Source of the DNA: Dromiciops gliroides
Taxonomy: Eukaryota > Chordata > Mammalia > Microbiotheria > Microbiotheriidae
DNA length: 64,000 nucleotides
NCBI RefSeq assembly: GCF_019393635.1
Contig: NC_057867.1
Span: forward strand, 61,641,992-61,705,991
Direction: 5' to 3'
Under the pieces are notes generated by a model that was not told the DNA's origin, did not search any database, and saw only the letters and a list, made by a program, of their open reading frames with translations. Positions within the stretch are counted from its first letter, which is position 1, and every line of letters starts with the position of its first letter. Below are positions 1-11,863 of this stretch, one piece after another. A program made the translations under genes and the position numbers.

Positions 1-480
1 CTTATCACATCAGTCAATTAAAATTAGTGTTAGGATGGAAAGGAAAGCTAGAAAAACTCCTAATAGCTAAAGTCCTATAATGGAGTTTTACAAACAGTGG
101 CTCAGTTATACAACACAGGCTCTCTTTCATTATAAGAATATCATAATGTGAGAAGTGAGGCTATAGTGGTGATCACTCTAGATTTTGTCATTTACCTATC
201 TTGCCTCCTTCTACTTCATGAGGAAACAAAGTCAAGTACATGTATTATATATATAAAACACTATGCTATTAAAGTTTTCCTCCAGTACCTCATCATGGCA
301 TGGAGCTGACCCCAAGTTCTCAAAGGCTCTGACAATTTGACACAAGCTCTGGCATGTTCTACCAAGCAGGAAGAGCTTCAAGAATAGACCCAGTAATGGG
401 CAGTCTATGTATTGTCCAAGAACAAGCCTAAATAAGTTAGAGAGGCTGGTCAAGAGGTTGACCATAGAAGGATGAACTTT
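1..480. other. Unassigned non-coding sequence
   Basis: No gene, RNA or recognised repeat is visible. An 85-codon open frame on the minus strand (232-489) has no family resemblance that I recognise and no supporting signals. Confidence 0.4.
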
Positions 481-1330
481 TTTGACCATAGTAACTATTG
501 AAGACCATCAACCAAAGAATTGGGAGAATAGAAAAATTGAATACATGGTGGCAAGCCTCACCAAAAAAAAATACAAAAGAGAGGATAACTTATGGGGAAT
601 GCAAATACAGAGAACTGAAGGACAATATGGACAAAGGGAAATAAAAAAGTAACATCAAAAGAAAGCTGACCTCAATACCTGCAAAATATATTGATCTCAA
701 AGACAGAATACACAGAGTCAATTTAAGGATTATAGTACTGCCAAAAGAACATGGCGAGTCAAAAAACTGAATGTCATAATGAGAGAAATAATACAAGAAA
801 ATGAGACATAACTTCTGAACACAGAAGACAAAGTACCAATTGAAAGAATCCATAGATTGACTCCAGAAAAAAAAATCCTTGTTGCAAACTCCAAGATACA
901 TAGTGGTTAAATTTAACAATTTCAGGGCAGCTAGGTGGCACAGTGGATAGAGCACTGGCCCTGGATTCAGGAGGACCTGAGTTCAAATCCAGCCTCAGAC
1001 ACATAACACTTACTAGCTGTGTGACCCTGGGCAAGTCACTTAACCCCAATTGCCTCACCCCCCCCCCCAAAATAAATAAATAAATAAATAAATAAATTTA
1101 ACAATTTCATTCACAAACAACAAATTCTGTAAGAAACCACAAGAAAAATTTCAAATATAAAGGAAATTTGAAGAACGCAAGACTATTCTGCATCCACTAT
1201 AAACAGCAGGAGGAAATGGAATAATGTGCCTCTAACAGGCAACAACTACTGTCTCAGAGAAGGGGTAAAGCTAAATCTTATTTTATCAGTCAACTACAGG
1301 AAAAAGATGCACAAGATGAGAGGACAGAAG
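481..1330 (+). mobile_element. L1 ORF1-like remnant, split by a SINE
   Basis: A-rich plus-strand sequence with the wording of marsupial L1 ORF1 and its flank: AGAAAGAATCCATAGATTGA, and further on a stretch resembling the RNA-binding part of ORF1. All frames carry stops. The SINE at 925-1093 interrupts it, and the sequence resumes after the duplicated target. Confidence 0.55.
925..1093 (+). mobile_element. tRNA-derived marsupial SINE (short type)
   Basis: Typical head (GGGCAGCTAGGTGGCACAG), body (CTTACTAGCTGTGTGACCCT), a C-run and an (AAAT)n tail. A perfect 16-base target-site duplication, AAATTTAACAATTTCA, lies at 909-924 and 1094-1109. This shows L1-type retroposition into the L1 remnant. 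Confidence 0.92.
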
Positions 1331-1690
1331 TGACTGAATTTGGTAACCTTAGGAATTGTGTTTCATTAGTCAGTTGCTCATTTCTTGGCTGCTTCAGGGG
1401 CTTTGCAAACTGCCCTAGCCTCATAAGCCATATCTAGCAGAAATGACCAATTTTTTATTTGACAATTGCCTGAGAAAACAGAGCTAAATGTATGCATTTG
1501 TGTAAATTATATGTAATACAAATGGTCCTCATTCCCACCCCTCCCATTGTTCGTGTACTAGGAGGTAGGCCTCAGGGAAATCCTGGTAAAAAAAATTAAT
1601 TGTCTATTTACAAGACATTCACATAACAGCTTACAGTGCTAACATACTTCCTATTGAATTAATGACTGAAGGATCTGGATCAATTACTCT
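1331..1690. other. Unassigned non-coding sequence
   Basis: About 360 bases with no open frame of note, no RNA gene and no repeat family that I can name. Confidence 0.4.
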
Positions 1691-1930
1691 AGGAGTCATT
1701 TGAGGTTTCTAAATAGGCATAATTCCCTGATCCCATACTTGTTCAGCTTATTTTTAAAGTCCCAGCATATGACTTTACCTTGGTCTGTATTGATTTTTAT
1801 CTCATCAGATTTGTTCCAGCTTCTCCAGATCTTTTTTAGTTTTCTAGTATGTTAGCAATCCCTCTTCACTTCCTGCCATTTGAAATTCTGAAAAGTGAGC
1901 CATTTATTCCTTACTTTAAGTCATTGATAA
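1691..1930 (-). mobile_element. CR1/L3-like LINE fragment, antisense
   Basis: The phrase AAGTCATTGATAAAAATG and the surrounding sequence match the antisense RT region that is clearer at 18.5-20.2 kb. The same element appears to continue at 3300-3690 after later insertions. Confidence 0.55.
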
Positions 1931-2440
1931 AAATGATAAAGTAGAAAGTACACTGGGATCTGGAGAAAGGGAACCTGGGTTTGAATCCAGCTCTCCTCTT
2001 TCTTACTTACAGCAAGGTACAGTGCGAAGAGATTTAGAATCAGGATTTGGGTTCAAACTCCAGCTTTTTGGGGGCAGCTAGGTGGCACAGTGGATTAAGC
2101 ACCAGCCCTGGATTCAGGAGGACCTAAGCTCAAATCCAGCCTCAAACACTTGACACTTACTAGCTATTTGACCCTGGGCAAGTCACTTAACCCTCATTGC
2201 CCCACAAACAAACAAACAAACAAACAAACAAACAAACAAACAAACTCCAGCTTTTCCATTTACTACTTATGTGACCTTAGACAAGTGACAAACTCATTGG
2301 GCTTCAGTTCCCTCATTTTCAAAAATAAGGAGATTAGATTACATGGCCTCTAATGGCCTTTCTGGTGCTAACTGTGTAATCCTGATACCTGTATAAACTT
2401 GGGCAAGTAGCAATCTGTCTGGGCCTCAGTTTCTTCTATA
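1931..2440 (+). repeat. MIR/CORE-SINE-like repeat interrupted by a SINE
   Basis: Contains MIR-like wording such as ACCTGGGTTTGAATCCAGCT and, after the inserted SINE, GACCTTAGACAAGTGACA and CTCAGTTTCTTC...AAAATGAG. Its 3' end resumes after the L1 insertion at 2455-3242. Confidence 0.55.
2069..2241 (+). mobile_element. tRNA-derived marsupial SINE with (CAAA)n tail
   Basis: Complete short-type SINE ending in about nine CAAA/AAAC units. The 14-base duplication AAACTCCAGCTTTT lies at 2055-2068 and 2242-2255. Confidence 0.92.
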
Positions 2441-2454
2441 AAATGAGGGAGGTT

Positions 2455-3242
2455 TATTCTGGAAAGCAATTTGGAACTATGCCCAAAGGGCTATAAAGCC
2501 ATGCATACATACCCTTTGACCCAGCAATACCGCTTTTGGGTCTTTTTTCCAGAGAGATCATAGAAAGGGGGAAAGGACCCACATGTACAAAAATATTTAT
2601 GGCTGCTCTTTTTGTGGTGGCAAGGAATTGAAAATTGAGGGGTTGCCCATCAACTGGGGAATGGCTGAACAAGATGTGGTATATGAATGTAATGGAATTC
2701 TATTGTGCTGTAAGAAACAATGAGCAGGAAGAGTTCAGAGAAACCTGGAAGGACTTGCATGAACTGATGATGAGTGAGATGAGAAGAACCAGAAGAACAT
2801 TGTAAATAGTATGATCAACATTATGTGTTGATCAACTGTGATAGACTAGATTCTTCTCACCAATACAACGGTACAAGAAAGTTCCAAAGGACACATTATG
2901 GAAAAGGCTCTCCAAATCCAGAAAAAAAAGGAACTGTGGAATATGGATGCTGATTGGACCATACTATTTCTTTTGTTTTTGGTGCTGTTGTTTTTCTTTT
3001 CTGAGGTTTTTTCCTTTTTGTTCTGATTCTTCTCGTATAACATGACTAATGCAGAAATGTGTTTGATGCTATTGTATATATATATAACCCATATCAGATT
3101 ACCTGCTGTCTAGGGGAGGGGGAGAGGGAGGGAAGGGAGGGAGAAAAATTTGAAATCTGAAATCTTATATAAACAAATGTTGAAAACTATTTCTACATGT
3201 AACTAGAAAATAATAAAATATTTTTATTTAAAAAATTTTTTT
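2455..3242 (+). mobile_element. 5'-truncated L1 3' end
   Basis: This 788-base insertion carries the end of ORF2 and the 3' UTR of a marsupial L1 (GCTCTTTTTGTGGTGGCAAG, AATGGCTGAACAAGATGTGG), a G-rich tract near 3113-3145 and an A-rich tail with AATAAA. The host MIR sequence AAATGAGGGAGGTT is duplicated at 2441-2454 and 3243-3256, so both ends of the insertion are known. Confidence 0.88.
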
Positions 3243-3299
3243 AAATGAGGGAGGTTGGACTAAATGATCTCTAAAGACTCTTTATATCCTGGCCTCTAA

Positions 3300-3690
3300 C
3301 TTGTTAGCTATCACAGAGCCAAGTATGTGTGCCTGGGACTCTCCATGAGAGATCTCCTTCTAAGTCAACATAAGAACCATGAATGACATCTAAGTCAACC
3401 ATTCAACCAGTTCAGAACTATACTACTGTCTAGTGGACATCTTTCCCTTTGTCCACAGGAATAAGATGAGGGACTTTACTGAATGCTTTGCTAAAATCTG
3501 GGTAAACTCTTTATATACAGTATTACCCTGAACTACCAGTGTCAAAAAAGGAAATGAGGTTAGTCTGGCATGACCTGTTCTTGATGAAGTCATACTGGTT
3601 CTTTGTGATCACTACTTCCTTTTCTAGGGGATCACTAACTGTCCCTTTAGTACTTTCTAAACTTGCCCTAGGCCACAAAGGTATTTATTA
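3300..3690 (-). mobile_element. CR1/L3-like LINE fragment, antisense
   Basis: Reads TGCTTTGCTAAAATCTGGGT and GGTTAGTCTGGCATGACCTG, the same wording as 19.62-19.91 kb. In this family it encodes part of the reverse transcriptase on the minus strand. Frames are broken. Confidence 0.7.
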
Positions 3691-4143
3691 GAACCATGCT
3701 ATTTTGATTTATAGCTCAGTGCTCTGATACTGAATAGTATGAAATATGAATCATTTTTAATTGGGAAAAGAATAAAGTCATGTTTGAGTTGGTGGTTTAA
3801 ATATCAAACTGTTTTGGAATATGAAATTTGAGTGGGCTTATCACTTTTATTTTCTTGCCAGAATAAGGGAGATAGGTTATGTCCCTTATTAAATTAATTG
3901 GGATGAAAGGCTGGTAAATCTGTGAAAGAATAATAAAAAAAGATATATTCAAGAACTTTGCCATTAAAGTCTTTTTACAGAACTATAGTTTGCAGACTCC
4001 ACTCTCTTTCTTGGTTTGAAAAGCAGAAAAATACCTGCCCTTTTGCAATCAATCATTCAATTAACAAGAATTGATAAAGCTATATGCAAGGCACTGGGGA
4101 TTGAAACAGCAAAGTTCTCTGAGATCTTTCTCTTGAAGGTGGC
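3691..4143. other. Unassigned sequence with a weak dispersed-repeat trace
   Basis: AT-rich sequence with no gene. The stretch 4048-4125 (ATCAATCATTCAATTAACAA, GGCACTGGGGATTGAAACA) is a decayed copy of the dispersed repeat also seen at 8.1, 12.7 and 13.4 kb. Confidence 0.4.
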
Positions 4144-4149
4144 CTAGGC

Positions 4150-4332
4150 CATTTTTCTTTTTTTTTCTTTTCTTTTCTTTTCCTATCTTTTTTTTTTTTT
4201 TGCTGGGCAATGAGGGTTGCGTGATTTGCCTAGGGTCACATAGCTAGTGTCAAGTGTCTGAGGTCGGATTTGAACTCAGGTCCTCCTGAATCCAGGGCCA
4301 GTGCTTTATCCACTGCCCCACCTAGCTGCCCC
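4150..4332 (-). mobile_element. tRNA-derived marsupial SINE, antisense
   Basis: Poly(T)-rich start followed by the reverse complement of the short SINE, ending CACCTAGCTGCCCC. A duplication with one mismatch, CTAGGCCATTTTTCT / CTGGGCCATTTTTCT, flanks it. Confidence 0.88.
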
Positions 4333-4348
4333 CTGGGCCATTTTTCTT

Positions 4349-5045
4349 ATTCTCCATGCTCTTTCAAAGTTCACTGAGAGTGATTTAGTAATCACATTTA
4401 CTTCAACAAATATTTAATTAAACTACCTACTATGCACATATGCAGCAATTCTTTCAATATAGTGCATCTGAGCCTGGTAACTTGAACTCATTGAAGGCCA
4501 CTCTTTGTTCTCTTACTGTATTCCACATTATCTAGATACTGAATACCCTATTAGTCATTTTTATTCTGTCCTTTCTAAACATTCTGCTTGGCAAAGAAAA
4601 CAAACAAATAAGGGTTAGTTATCATTGTCTCTTCCACCTGGAGTAGTACTATCCCTTCTTCATACCTCTTCTTTTCCAAAATATAGCTAAAAATATGGGC
4701 TTTGTTGTTTTTAGCTTTGTTTCAGCATCTTCAAATCATTCTGAATCTTACCCTCCTCATAATAGTATTCTTGCATTACCATAGTAGACTTTGTAGACAT
4801 CGTTCATTACCACCAGCCCTTGCTTCCATCTTCTACAGTTTCTCTGTGATGTCATGTGTATTCTTTCCAACAGGGCAAATTATAACCTATCCATGCCTTC
4901 TCATTATATGCGATTTGTCGTCTTTCTCCTGTTAATCGTAAGGGGGCAGGGGTTGGGATTCACCCAGAGTGGTAGTGTTTTTCCTTTACATCCCTTAACT
5001 GTTTGACGATCAGTGGGGCACAGAGACTCTCCATTTCTTATATGT
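4349..5045. other. Non-coding, possibly decayed CR1-like sequence
   Basis: No gene is seen. Part of 4700-4930 resembles 20.45-20.62 kb, next to the antisense CR1 (the CATTCTGAATCTTA versus CATTCTAAGCTTAA regions). This hints at an old CR1-type fragment on the minus strand. The open frame 4702-4935 lies within it and shows no coding evidence. Confidence 0.3.
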
Positions 5046-5780
5046 GTCTTTTTTAAAGTCTAAGTTGGAACTTTCAGCGAGATGGCTGAATGAGAGGCCG
5101 TGTCTAAATCTAGTACCCTCTCCTCATTTTAAAACAGCATGAAATGTGCCAAGTAAAAAATATCAACTAGAACTAAGGAAGGGAAAGAAAAATCTCACTT
5201 AAAACTATCAGACAGCTCCCCAAATGATTGAAAAGCCCAAATGAGGCCTTACTGCAATGAATAAATGTTGTGGAGCAAAAGGGATGCAGAAATCCCAAAA
5301 GAGAAGAGCAATAATGCAATAATAATGAAACCCACATAGATTATAATGGAACAACTATAAGCATTTCCAGAGGGAGTTGGAAACTCAACAAAAGAATTAG
5401 AACACAGTGCCCTTTGGAGAAAGATCTGCAGGCAAAGCAAGTCTCCGGTGCCTAGCTTCATAGACTACTAGGATGTGTACTCCAGTGTATAAAAGAGTAG
5501 CCTCTTCAGCCTGAGCGTTTTGTGACTTGATGGACATGACTGGGCAGTTAGGCCTCAAATGGCAGCTATAACAATTTGGTCCCTGAGAACAACTTGAAGT
5601 GTATAGTCCAGGACAAGGGACTGGGCATAGAATGTTGCCTTGGCAGTCAGCCTTGGCTCTGCAGAAAAAAAGGAACTTACTTTCGGGAAGTGAAAGACCC
5701 TTTTCCAAGAAGCCAAGTAAGATCAAGTTTTCTCTCTTTCCAATTCTCCCCTCACTCCTAACTGGGCACTACCTGGTATC
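5046..5780 (+). mobile_element. Possible L1 5' UTR remnant
   Basis: Starts with GCGAGATGGCTGAATGAGAG, a phrase of the kind found at L1 5' ends, and continues as moderately GC-rich sequence with short open frames. I assign it by general resemblance only. Confidence 0.35.
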
Positions 5781-6300
5781 TACTTCTGATATATTTCTTC
5801 ACTATGCTTTACATTCTTTTTATTCTGATTTTTTTCTTCTACATAAAATATGTGGTAGACCACGAATTGTTGTGCTTTGCTTGTTAGCACATGTGGAGAA
5901 GTATAGGGGGGGACTTAAGGGGAGATGGCATACCTAATTTAAATTTACACAGGATTTAAGATGAAGCAAAGATCCTGGTCTCTGTCCAGTAGCTGGGAAA
6001 ATCCCTAACTTGGAGACTTAGGCACTCTGTTATATTGTTAATAATTCTATATACTAAAATAATACTTATAATTCTATATACTTTACAAAAGCAGAATTTA
6101 AAATGAAGAAAGACTTTTCTTTAACTCTAGCATAATGAGCTTGCCTGATAAAATCTCCAACCCTGACTTTAGGGTAGAAAATAAGAACTCTCAAAGATTT
6201 CAAAAAGAAAAAAAGTGAATGTCTTGAAAATTTGGTGGGAGTTATGATTCCAGAAGACTTGGCAAAGTAGGTATGCTGTCACTAGGCAGAGAGGTGATAA
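5781..6300. other. Unassigned AT-rich sequence
   Basis: No gene, hairpin or recognisable repeat is visible in this 520-base stretch. Confidence 0.4.
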
Positions 6301-7015
6301 ACTAGAGGTCTGAAATGAGACATACGTTTTTGGTCACAGTCAATGTTTTGATTTATTTTGCTCAATATATTATGTTATTTATTATAGGGGAGAATTCTAA
6401 AATCAGTCAGTGGAGTCAATGATATAAAAATGGCATCAAAATATATTTTAAAAATTCCATTGATCACATTTCAACATGCATTTGGATGGACACCTTACAA
6501 AACCTGTCCAATCATATATATGTGGGACTGGCAGTACAAATGGACAATAAATAGGGGCCAGAGTTGAACATGAGGAGGAGACCAGGATGGATTGTCTTTG
6601 GGAAATTGCAAAGCTCCTTTATTGACCCTAAGCTTCTCATAAAAGTGAAGGTTCATCTTTTTAATATTAATAATCTACCAGTGATGCTATAAGGCAATGA
6701 GACATGGAGTACTGCTGTCTCTGAAGAACTAAAAATGAGTATCACACAGAAGGCAACCAAAAGGAATATGGTGGATGTGAGCAATGAGGAATTCTGAAGA
6801 AGAGAAGTAAAAGGAATTGTATTATAGCAGAAAAGATGAGCTGATAATTTGGCAAGAACAAAAGATAACAGGCAGACAGCCATAGCTGCACTGATACCAT
6901 CACAACATCAGAAAAATGTGAAGAAGGTCACCCTATGTGATGGGCTTATGGGAAGTCATGGACAAAAACAACACAAAATAGGTAGCATGGGTGGATTGCA
7001 ATCTGTATCACTGAA
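6301..7015 (+). mobile_element. RTE/BovB-like LINE remnant (C-terminal RT region)
   Basis: Plus-strand translation across several frameshifts gives wording typical of the C-terminal part of RTE-clade reverse transcriptases: a YGSETW-like motif degraded around 6685-6715, then a stretch like ERNMVDVS and a WQ/AGH-like region. All frames are broken. Confidence 0.45.
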
Positions 7016-7203
7016 GGGAACTCTTGAATTGATGAGATCACAGAATCATTTGTCTATTAGCATAATTAATCATATGACTAACAAAAACATGAGCATATTG
7101 ATATAGAAGAAACCTTCAATGATATTGTATTTTTGTGCTAATTTTTAAAGAAGAACATAGCAATAAAAAGATCTTTCCTTAATATTATCAAACATTTTCA
7201 TCT

Positions 7204-7350
7204 AGGGGGCAGCTAGGTAGCACAGTGGATAAAGCACTGGCCCAGGATTCAGGAAAACCTGAGTTCAAATCCAGCCTCAGACATTTGACACTTACTAGTT
7301 GTGTGACCTTGGGCAAATCACTTAACCCTCATTGCCCCACCAAAAAAAAT
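7204..7350 (+). mobile_element. tRNA-derived marsupial SINE
   Basis: Complete short-type SINE with head GGGGCAGCTAGGTAGCACAG and a short A tail, inserted in the L1 remnant. Confidence 0.9.
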
Positions 7351-8097
7351 TTAATCTAAAACAATAAAGTCTATTATTCGTAATGAAGAAATTCTAGAAG
7401 CTTTACCAATAAGTCTGTGGTGAAGCAAGGATACTCTGTCTCTGCTACTATTTGAAATAGTACCAGAAATGTTTACTAGAGCAATAAGACAGGAAAAAAA
7501 TAAAGGAATAACCATTAGCAAAGACAAAATTATCCATATTTACAGACAATATAGTAATTTACTTAGAAAACCCTAAAGAATCAACAGAGACTAATTAAAC
7601 CAAGTAAAAGTGTCATCCAAATAGGAAAATGTGTTTACATCTATGAAAGTTATCAAAATATCTTTATAGAATTAACAGAAACCATGAGGAAATGACAAAA
7701 AGAGAGATGTCATTTAAAATAACAAAATGAATAAAATATCTAGGAGAAAATCAAAAGGCTTCTATAAATATACGTAAAAATGTTTACAGAAATAGCAGAA
7801 GTCCTAAATAATTGAATAGATATACATTATTCCTAGTTAATAAACACCATTATAATAAAAATGATGCAACCTAAATTAATCTACAGATTTGGACCTATAC
7901 TAAAATCCCATGGGGATACTCTATAGAATTAGACAAAACAATTAAAAAAAACTGAATATGTAGTAACAAAAAAACAATAGTTTGAGAATATAAAAAATAA
8001 ATATGAAAGATGGAAGGCTAGCTTTATCAGATGTCAAATTATATTAGAAAATATTAATTATTAAAACTATTGGTTACTAGTTTAAAAGAGAATAACA

Positions 8098-8215
8098 TAT
8101 AAATCAATAAGCATTTATTAAGTTCCTACTCTACTAGGCACTGTGCTAAGAGGTGGAAATACAAATATAAAAGTAAATAGACCTTGTTCTCAAGGAGCCA
8201 ACATTCTATAAGAAC
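8098..8215 (+). repeat. Dispersed 'GCATTTATTAAG' repeat fragment
   Basis: AATAAGCATTTATTAAGTTC, then GGCACTGTGCTAAG and CTCAAGGAGCCAACATTCTA. The same consensus recurs at 12.73, 13.39, 21.55 and 22.26 kb. It is an abundant family whose name I cannot assign. Confidence 0.65.
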
Positions 8216-8699
8216 TATATCAGTGGAACAGATTGGAGAAAAGCAAGGCCTAGAAGCAAACTCACAGAATAGTCTACTGTTAGATAAACCCAAGAAGACA
8301 GACTACCAGGAGAAATACTATTAATATCACAAGAGCTGGTAGGAAAACTGAAAAGGACTAAAAAAGAAAATAGGCTTGTATCAACAGGTTGCACCATAAC
8401 CCACAATATATTCTAAGTAGATAATCTGTATATAGTCATATTTTTCACAATTGTGATTGAGGAAACTTTATAACTAGAAAAGGGATAGAGGAAATTTTAA
8501 AAAAGATTAAACTGCTCAGAGTCAGGAAAACCTGGTTCTTGTCTAGGACACATTGGCTCAATGACTCTGGGAAGGTCACTTAACTTTCTTAATGCCCCAG
8601 GCAACTAAGACTATAAATTACAAAGAAGGTACATATTGGCCTTCATAGAGGAAGTTCCTCGCCCTGTACCAATAAAATGAGAGTTCTAGTAAAATATAC

Positions 8700-8790
8700 A
8701 CATATATGCATTCATACGGACATGCATGTTTATGTATATAATATATGCATATGTATTACATACATGCATACAGGTGGACACAAAAACACT
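8700..8790. repeat. Degenerate (CATA)n/(TATG)n simple repeat
   Basis: Alternating purine-pyrimidine run (ACACATATATGCATTCATAC and following). It may be the tail of the upstream CORE-SINE-like segment. Confidence 0.6.
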
Positions 8791-9802
8791 TTTGCCTGAA
8801 CAAAATTCAGTGTTAAAAGAGAAAAAAAGCTATGAATTGGGGGAGAAAGGAATCTTTGCATCAAACACCTCTGCTAGAAGTGTAAAGTTCAAATCTATAT
8901 AGAATTGACAGAAATCAGACTAAGACGTTCCTCAACTAAGTAATCAAGATATAAGAATAGTTTTCAAAAGAAGAACTTCAAGTTGTCAACGACCATATAA
9001 AATGTTCTGAATCACTCATAAGAGGTATTATCTTTTCCCTTTCAAATTGGGGGAAATGGATAAAGATGGAGAAAGTCAGTGCTAAACAAAACCAGTGTAG
9101 CTAAAATTACAGGAAATGGGTAAATGGGGGTAAAAAATCTTTGCAGCAGGTTTCTCCAATAAAGGTCTCATTTCTAAGCTATATAGGGAACTAAAATGTA
9201 TAAGACCCATTTCCCAATTCATAAATGGTCAAAGGATATGAACAGGCAGTTTTCTGAGGAAGAAATTGAAGCTTTCAATAGCCATATTAAAAAATGCTCT
9301 AAATTACTAATAACTAGAGAAATACATTTAAGCAACTGTGAAGTACCACCTTACACCCATGAGATTGGCAAAGTTGGCAAAAAAGGAAATGACAAATGGA
9401 AAAGTTGTGGGAAAACAGGTGGAGTGATGCACCGTTCATTGAACTGTAACCTGGTCCAACAAATTTAGAACTATGCCCAAAAAGCTATTAAACTGTGTAT
9501 AACATTTATCTGGAGTGTACTGGAGCCAGCTCAAACTAGCAATTTTTAGGGTGAATATTTACACTGCAGATCAGGGCTTGGTTATCATGGATTGTCTAGA
9601 TGTAAAAAAGTGATGGAGAAAATGTTAATAATGCAGATTAAACTTAAAAGTGTGTAGTGCATGCATTTTTGAGAACCAATTGTTAAATATTTAACAACAT
9701 ATTTCTGCCTTTGACCCATTGACACCATGTCTATATTCCAAAAAAGGTCAAATAAAGAGGAAAAGGACATATAAGTACAAATATAATTCTAGCAGCTCTT
9801 TT

Positions 9803-10497
9803 TTGGGCAGTGTTTTATTTTATTTTCCAATTACATGTAAACATTGTTTTCATCATTCATTTTTGTAAGATTTTGAGTTCCAAATTTTTCTCCCTCCCTT
9901 TCCTTCCCCCTCCTTAACACAGCAAGCAGATAGGTTTATATATATATATATATACACAATCATGTTATACATATTTCCATATTAGTCGTGTTGTAAAAGA
10001 AGAATCAGAACAAAAGGGGAAAACCACAAGAAAGGAAAAAATAACAACAAATAAAGTGAAAATAATATACTTTGATCTTCATTCAGACTCCATAGTTCTT
10101 TTTCTGGATGTGGAGAGTATTTTCCATCATAAGTCTTTTGGAATTGCCATGGATCATTGTATTGAAAAGAGCTAAGTCTTTCACAGTTGATCATCACACA
10201 ATGTTGGTGATAGTGTGTACAATGTTCTCCTGATTCTTCTCACTTCACTCAGTATCAGTTCATGTAAGTCTTTCCAGGTTTTTCCAAAATCCACCTGCTC
10301 ATCATTTCTTATATCACAATAGTATTCCATCACATTCATATACCACAACTTGTTCAGCCATTCCCCAATTGAGGGACATCCCCTCAAGTTCCAATTCTTT
10401 GCCACAACAAAAAGAGCTGCTATAAATATTTTTGTACATATGGATCCTTTTCCCTTTTTATGATCTCTTTGGGATACAGACCTAGTAGTGGTATTGT
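9803..10497 (-). mobile_element. Nested antisense L1 3' end
   Basis: Antisense L1 tail (TTTTATTTTATTTTCCAATT) and 3' UTR running back into ORF2. It is inserted into the plus-strand L1 between CTAGCAGCTCTTTT (9789-9802) and CTGGCAGCTCTTTT (10498-10511), a 14-base duplication with one change. The two L1s therefore form a partial inverted repeat around 10.3-10.6 kb. Confidence 0.85.
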
Positions 10498-11342
10498 CTG
10501 GCAGCTCTTTTGTGGTGGCAAAGAACTGGAAACTGAGGGGGAATGGCTGAACAAGTTGTTGCATATGATTGTGAGAAATAATAAAGGGCATGGTTTCAGA
10601 GAAAACTTGGAAGACACATATCAACTGATTGTGAACAGAACTAGAACAATTTATACTATAACAACAACATTGTAAAGATAATCAACTTTGTAAATCTTAA
10701 GAACTCTGATCAATATGATGGCCAATTATAATTCCAGAGTACTAATGATGAAACAGGCTATCCATCTCCTCACAGAAGGGTGAGAGACTCAGAGAGCAAA
10801 ATGAAACACATATTTTCTGAACATGGCTACTGAGGGAATTTGTGTTGCTTGACTCTACATGTTTGTAAGAAGGGATTTTGTTTTTCTTGCTTCCTTGCTG
10901 GGGGATGGAGGATGGGAGGGAGAGAAGACAGAAATATGTTTGAAAAAAATTATTTAAAAAAGAGAGTAAGTCAGGGCTGGAGGGACTGTGGGAAGATAGG
11001 CACATTAATTCACAAATATTCAATAGCTCCTTTATTTTTTGTTTTTAATTGACAATACCATAGCATCATATACAGTATGTATCAGAAATGAATTTACATT
11101 ATGTGTGAAAAATCACATCTTGTAAATGAAGAACAATAAAGAAAAAATAATTTTCAAAAAGTTATTAAAACATCAGACCCCTTCATGATTTTTGACCCAT
11201 TCTATGGAAATTACTCTAACCATTCAGGATTTGGCAATATAAAAAAAGTTACTAAACTGATCATAACCTTAGAACCAGAGCTTTTACTACTAATAGATCA
11301 ATGGTGGAAAGACCTCATATGTACCAAAATATTGAAAACAGC
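10498..11342 (+). mobile_element. L1 3' ends, two overlapping remnants
   Basis: 10498-10970 continues the L1 interrupted at 9.8 kb (GTGGTGGCAAAGAACTGGAA, AATGGCTGAACAAGTTGTTG, then a G-rich 3' UTR). From about 10970 a second plus-strand L1 segment begins (GGGACTGTGGGAAGATAGGC). It is cut by the LTR at 11343 and resumes at 11864. Confidence 0.7.
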
Positions 11343-11863
11343 TGTGTTGTTTGAAATATTGGGGGGAAGCCTTTCCCTGTTCTAAGTTATTGGGGAACTT
11401 AGCTGGGGTTTCTTAGATATTGCTACTTATAAATTAGACACTATTATACCAGTTTGGGGCTGCAAGCATTTATTATTAATTTGACTTCGTGCATAGAATC
11501 CCAGGAAGGGGGGGGCCCTGGGCAGAGCCAGCCCCAGGGTAAGGTAAGTCAGTATTCAGGAGAGGCACAGCAAGAAGAAGAGAGCGACCGCCCTCTCCCC
11601 AAGGATTTTTATCCTCTCTCAGGTAGAGGCAGGTCACTGCACATTGATCCAAGCTAATTGGCCAGTAACATTCAAGTCCGTTGATTGACATGACTTGGGG
11701 GTTGTCTAGGTAAGTTAACTTCCTTTAGGGAGTCAGGAAGGTCAATCTACATTTCTTTCACATTTTTACTGACTGGGCTGGCTCTGGGAAACCAGCCAGA
11801 GTTCCTGTGGTTGGGGAGGGGTCTCTGCCCCCCCAACCCATTATTAATAATTATTTTCTCACA
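11343..11863 (-). mobile_element. Solo LTR of an endogenous retrovirus
   Basis: A 521-base element with TG...CA ends (TGTGTTGTTTG ... TTATTTTCTCACA) and a 4-base duplication CAGC at 11339-11342 and 11864-11867. Removing it restores an uninterrupted L1 phrase (AAAACAGC + TCTATTTGTGATAGC). AATAAA occurs on the minus strand near 11469-11476, about 130 bases before the minus-strand 3' end, so the LTR is read leftward. No internal viral genes are present. Confidence 0.75.

Larger units (their letters stand above)
7016..9788 (+). mobile_element. L1 ORF2 and 3' region, degraded
   Basis: Plus-strand L1. The RT region near 7440-7570 includes a degraded catalytic segment (FTDNIVI where a YADD-type motif is expected). 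ORF2 C-terminal wording follows at 9190-9470 (AATGGTCAAAGGATATGAAC, TTACACCCATGAGATTGGCA). Insertions include a SINE (7204-7350), a dispersed repeat (8098-8215), a CORE-SINE-like segment (about 8515-8695) and about 200 unassigned bases (about 9500-9712). The element continues after the nested insertion at 9803-10497. Confidence 0.7.
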
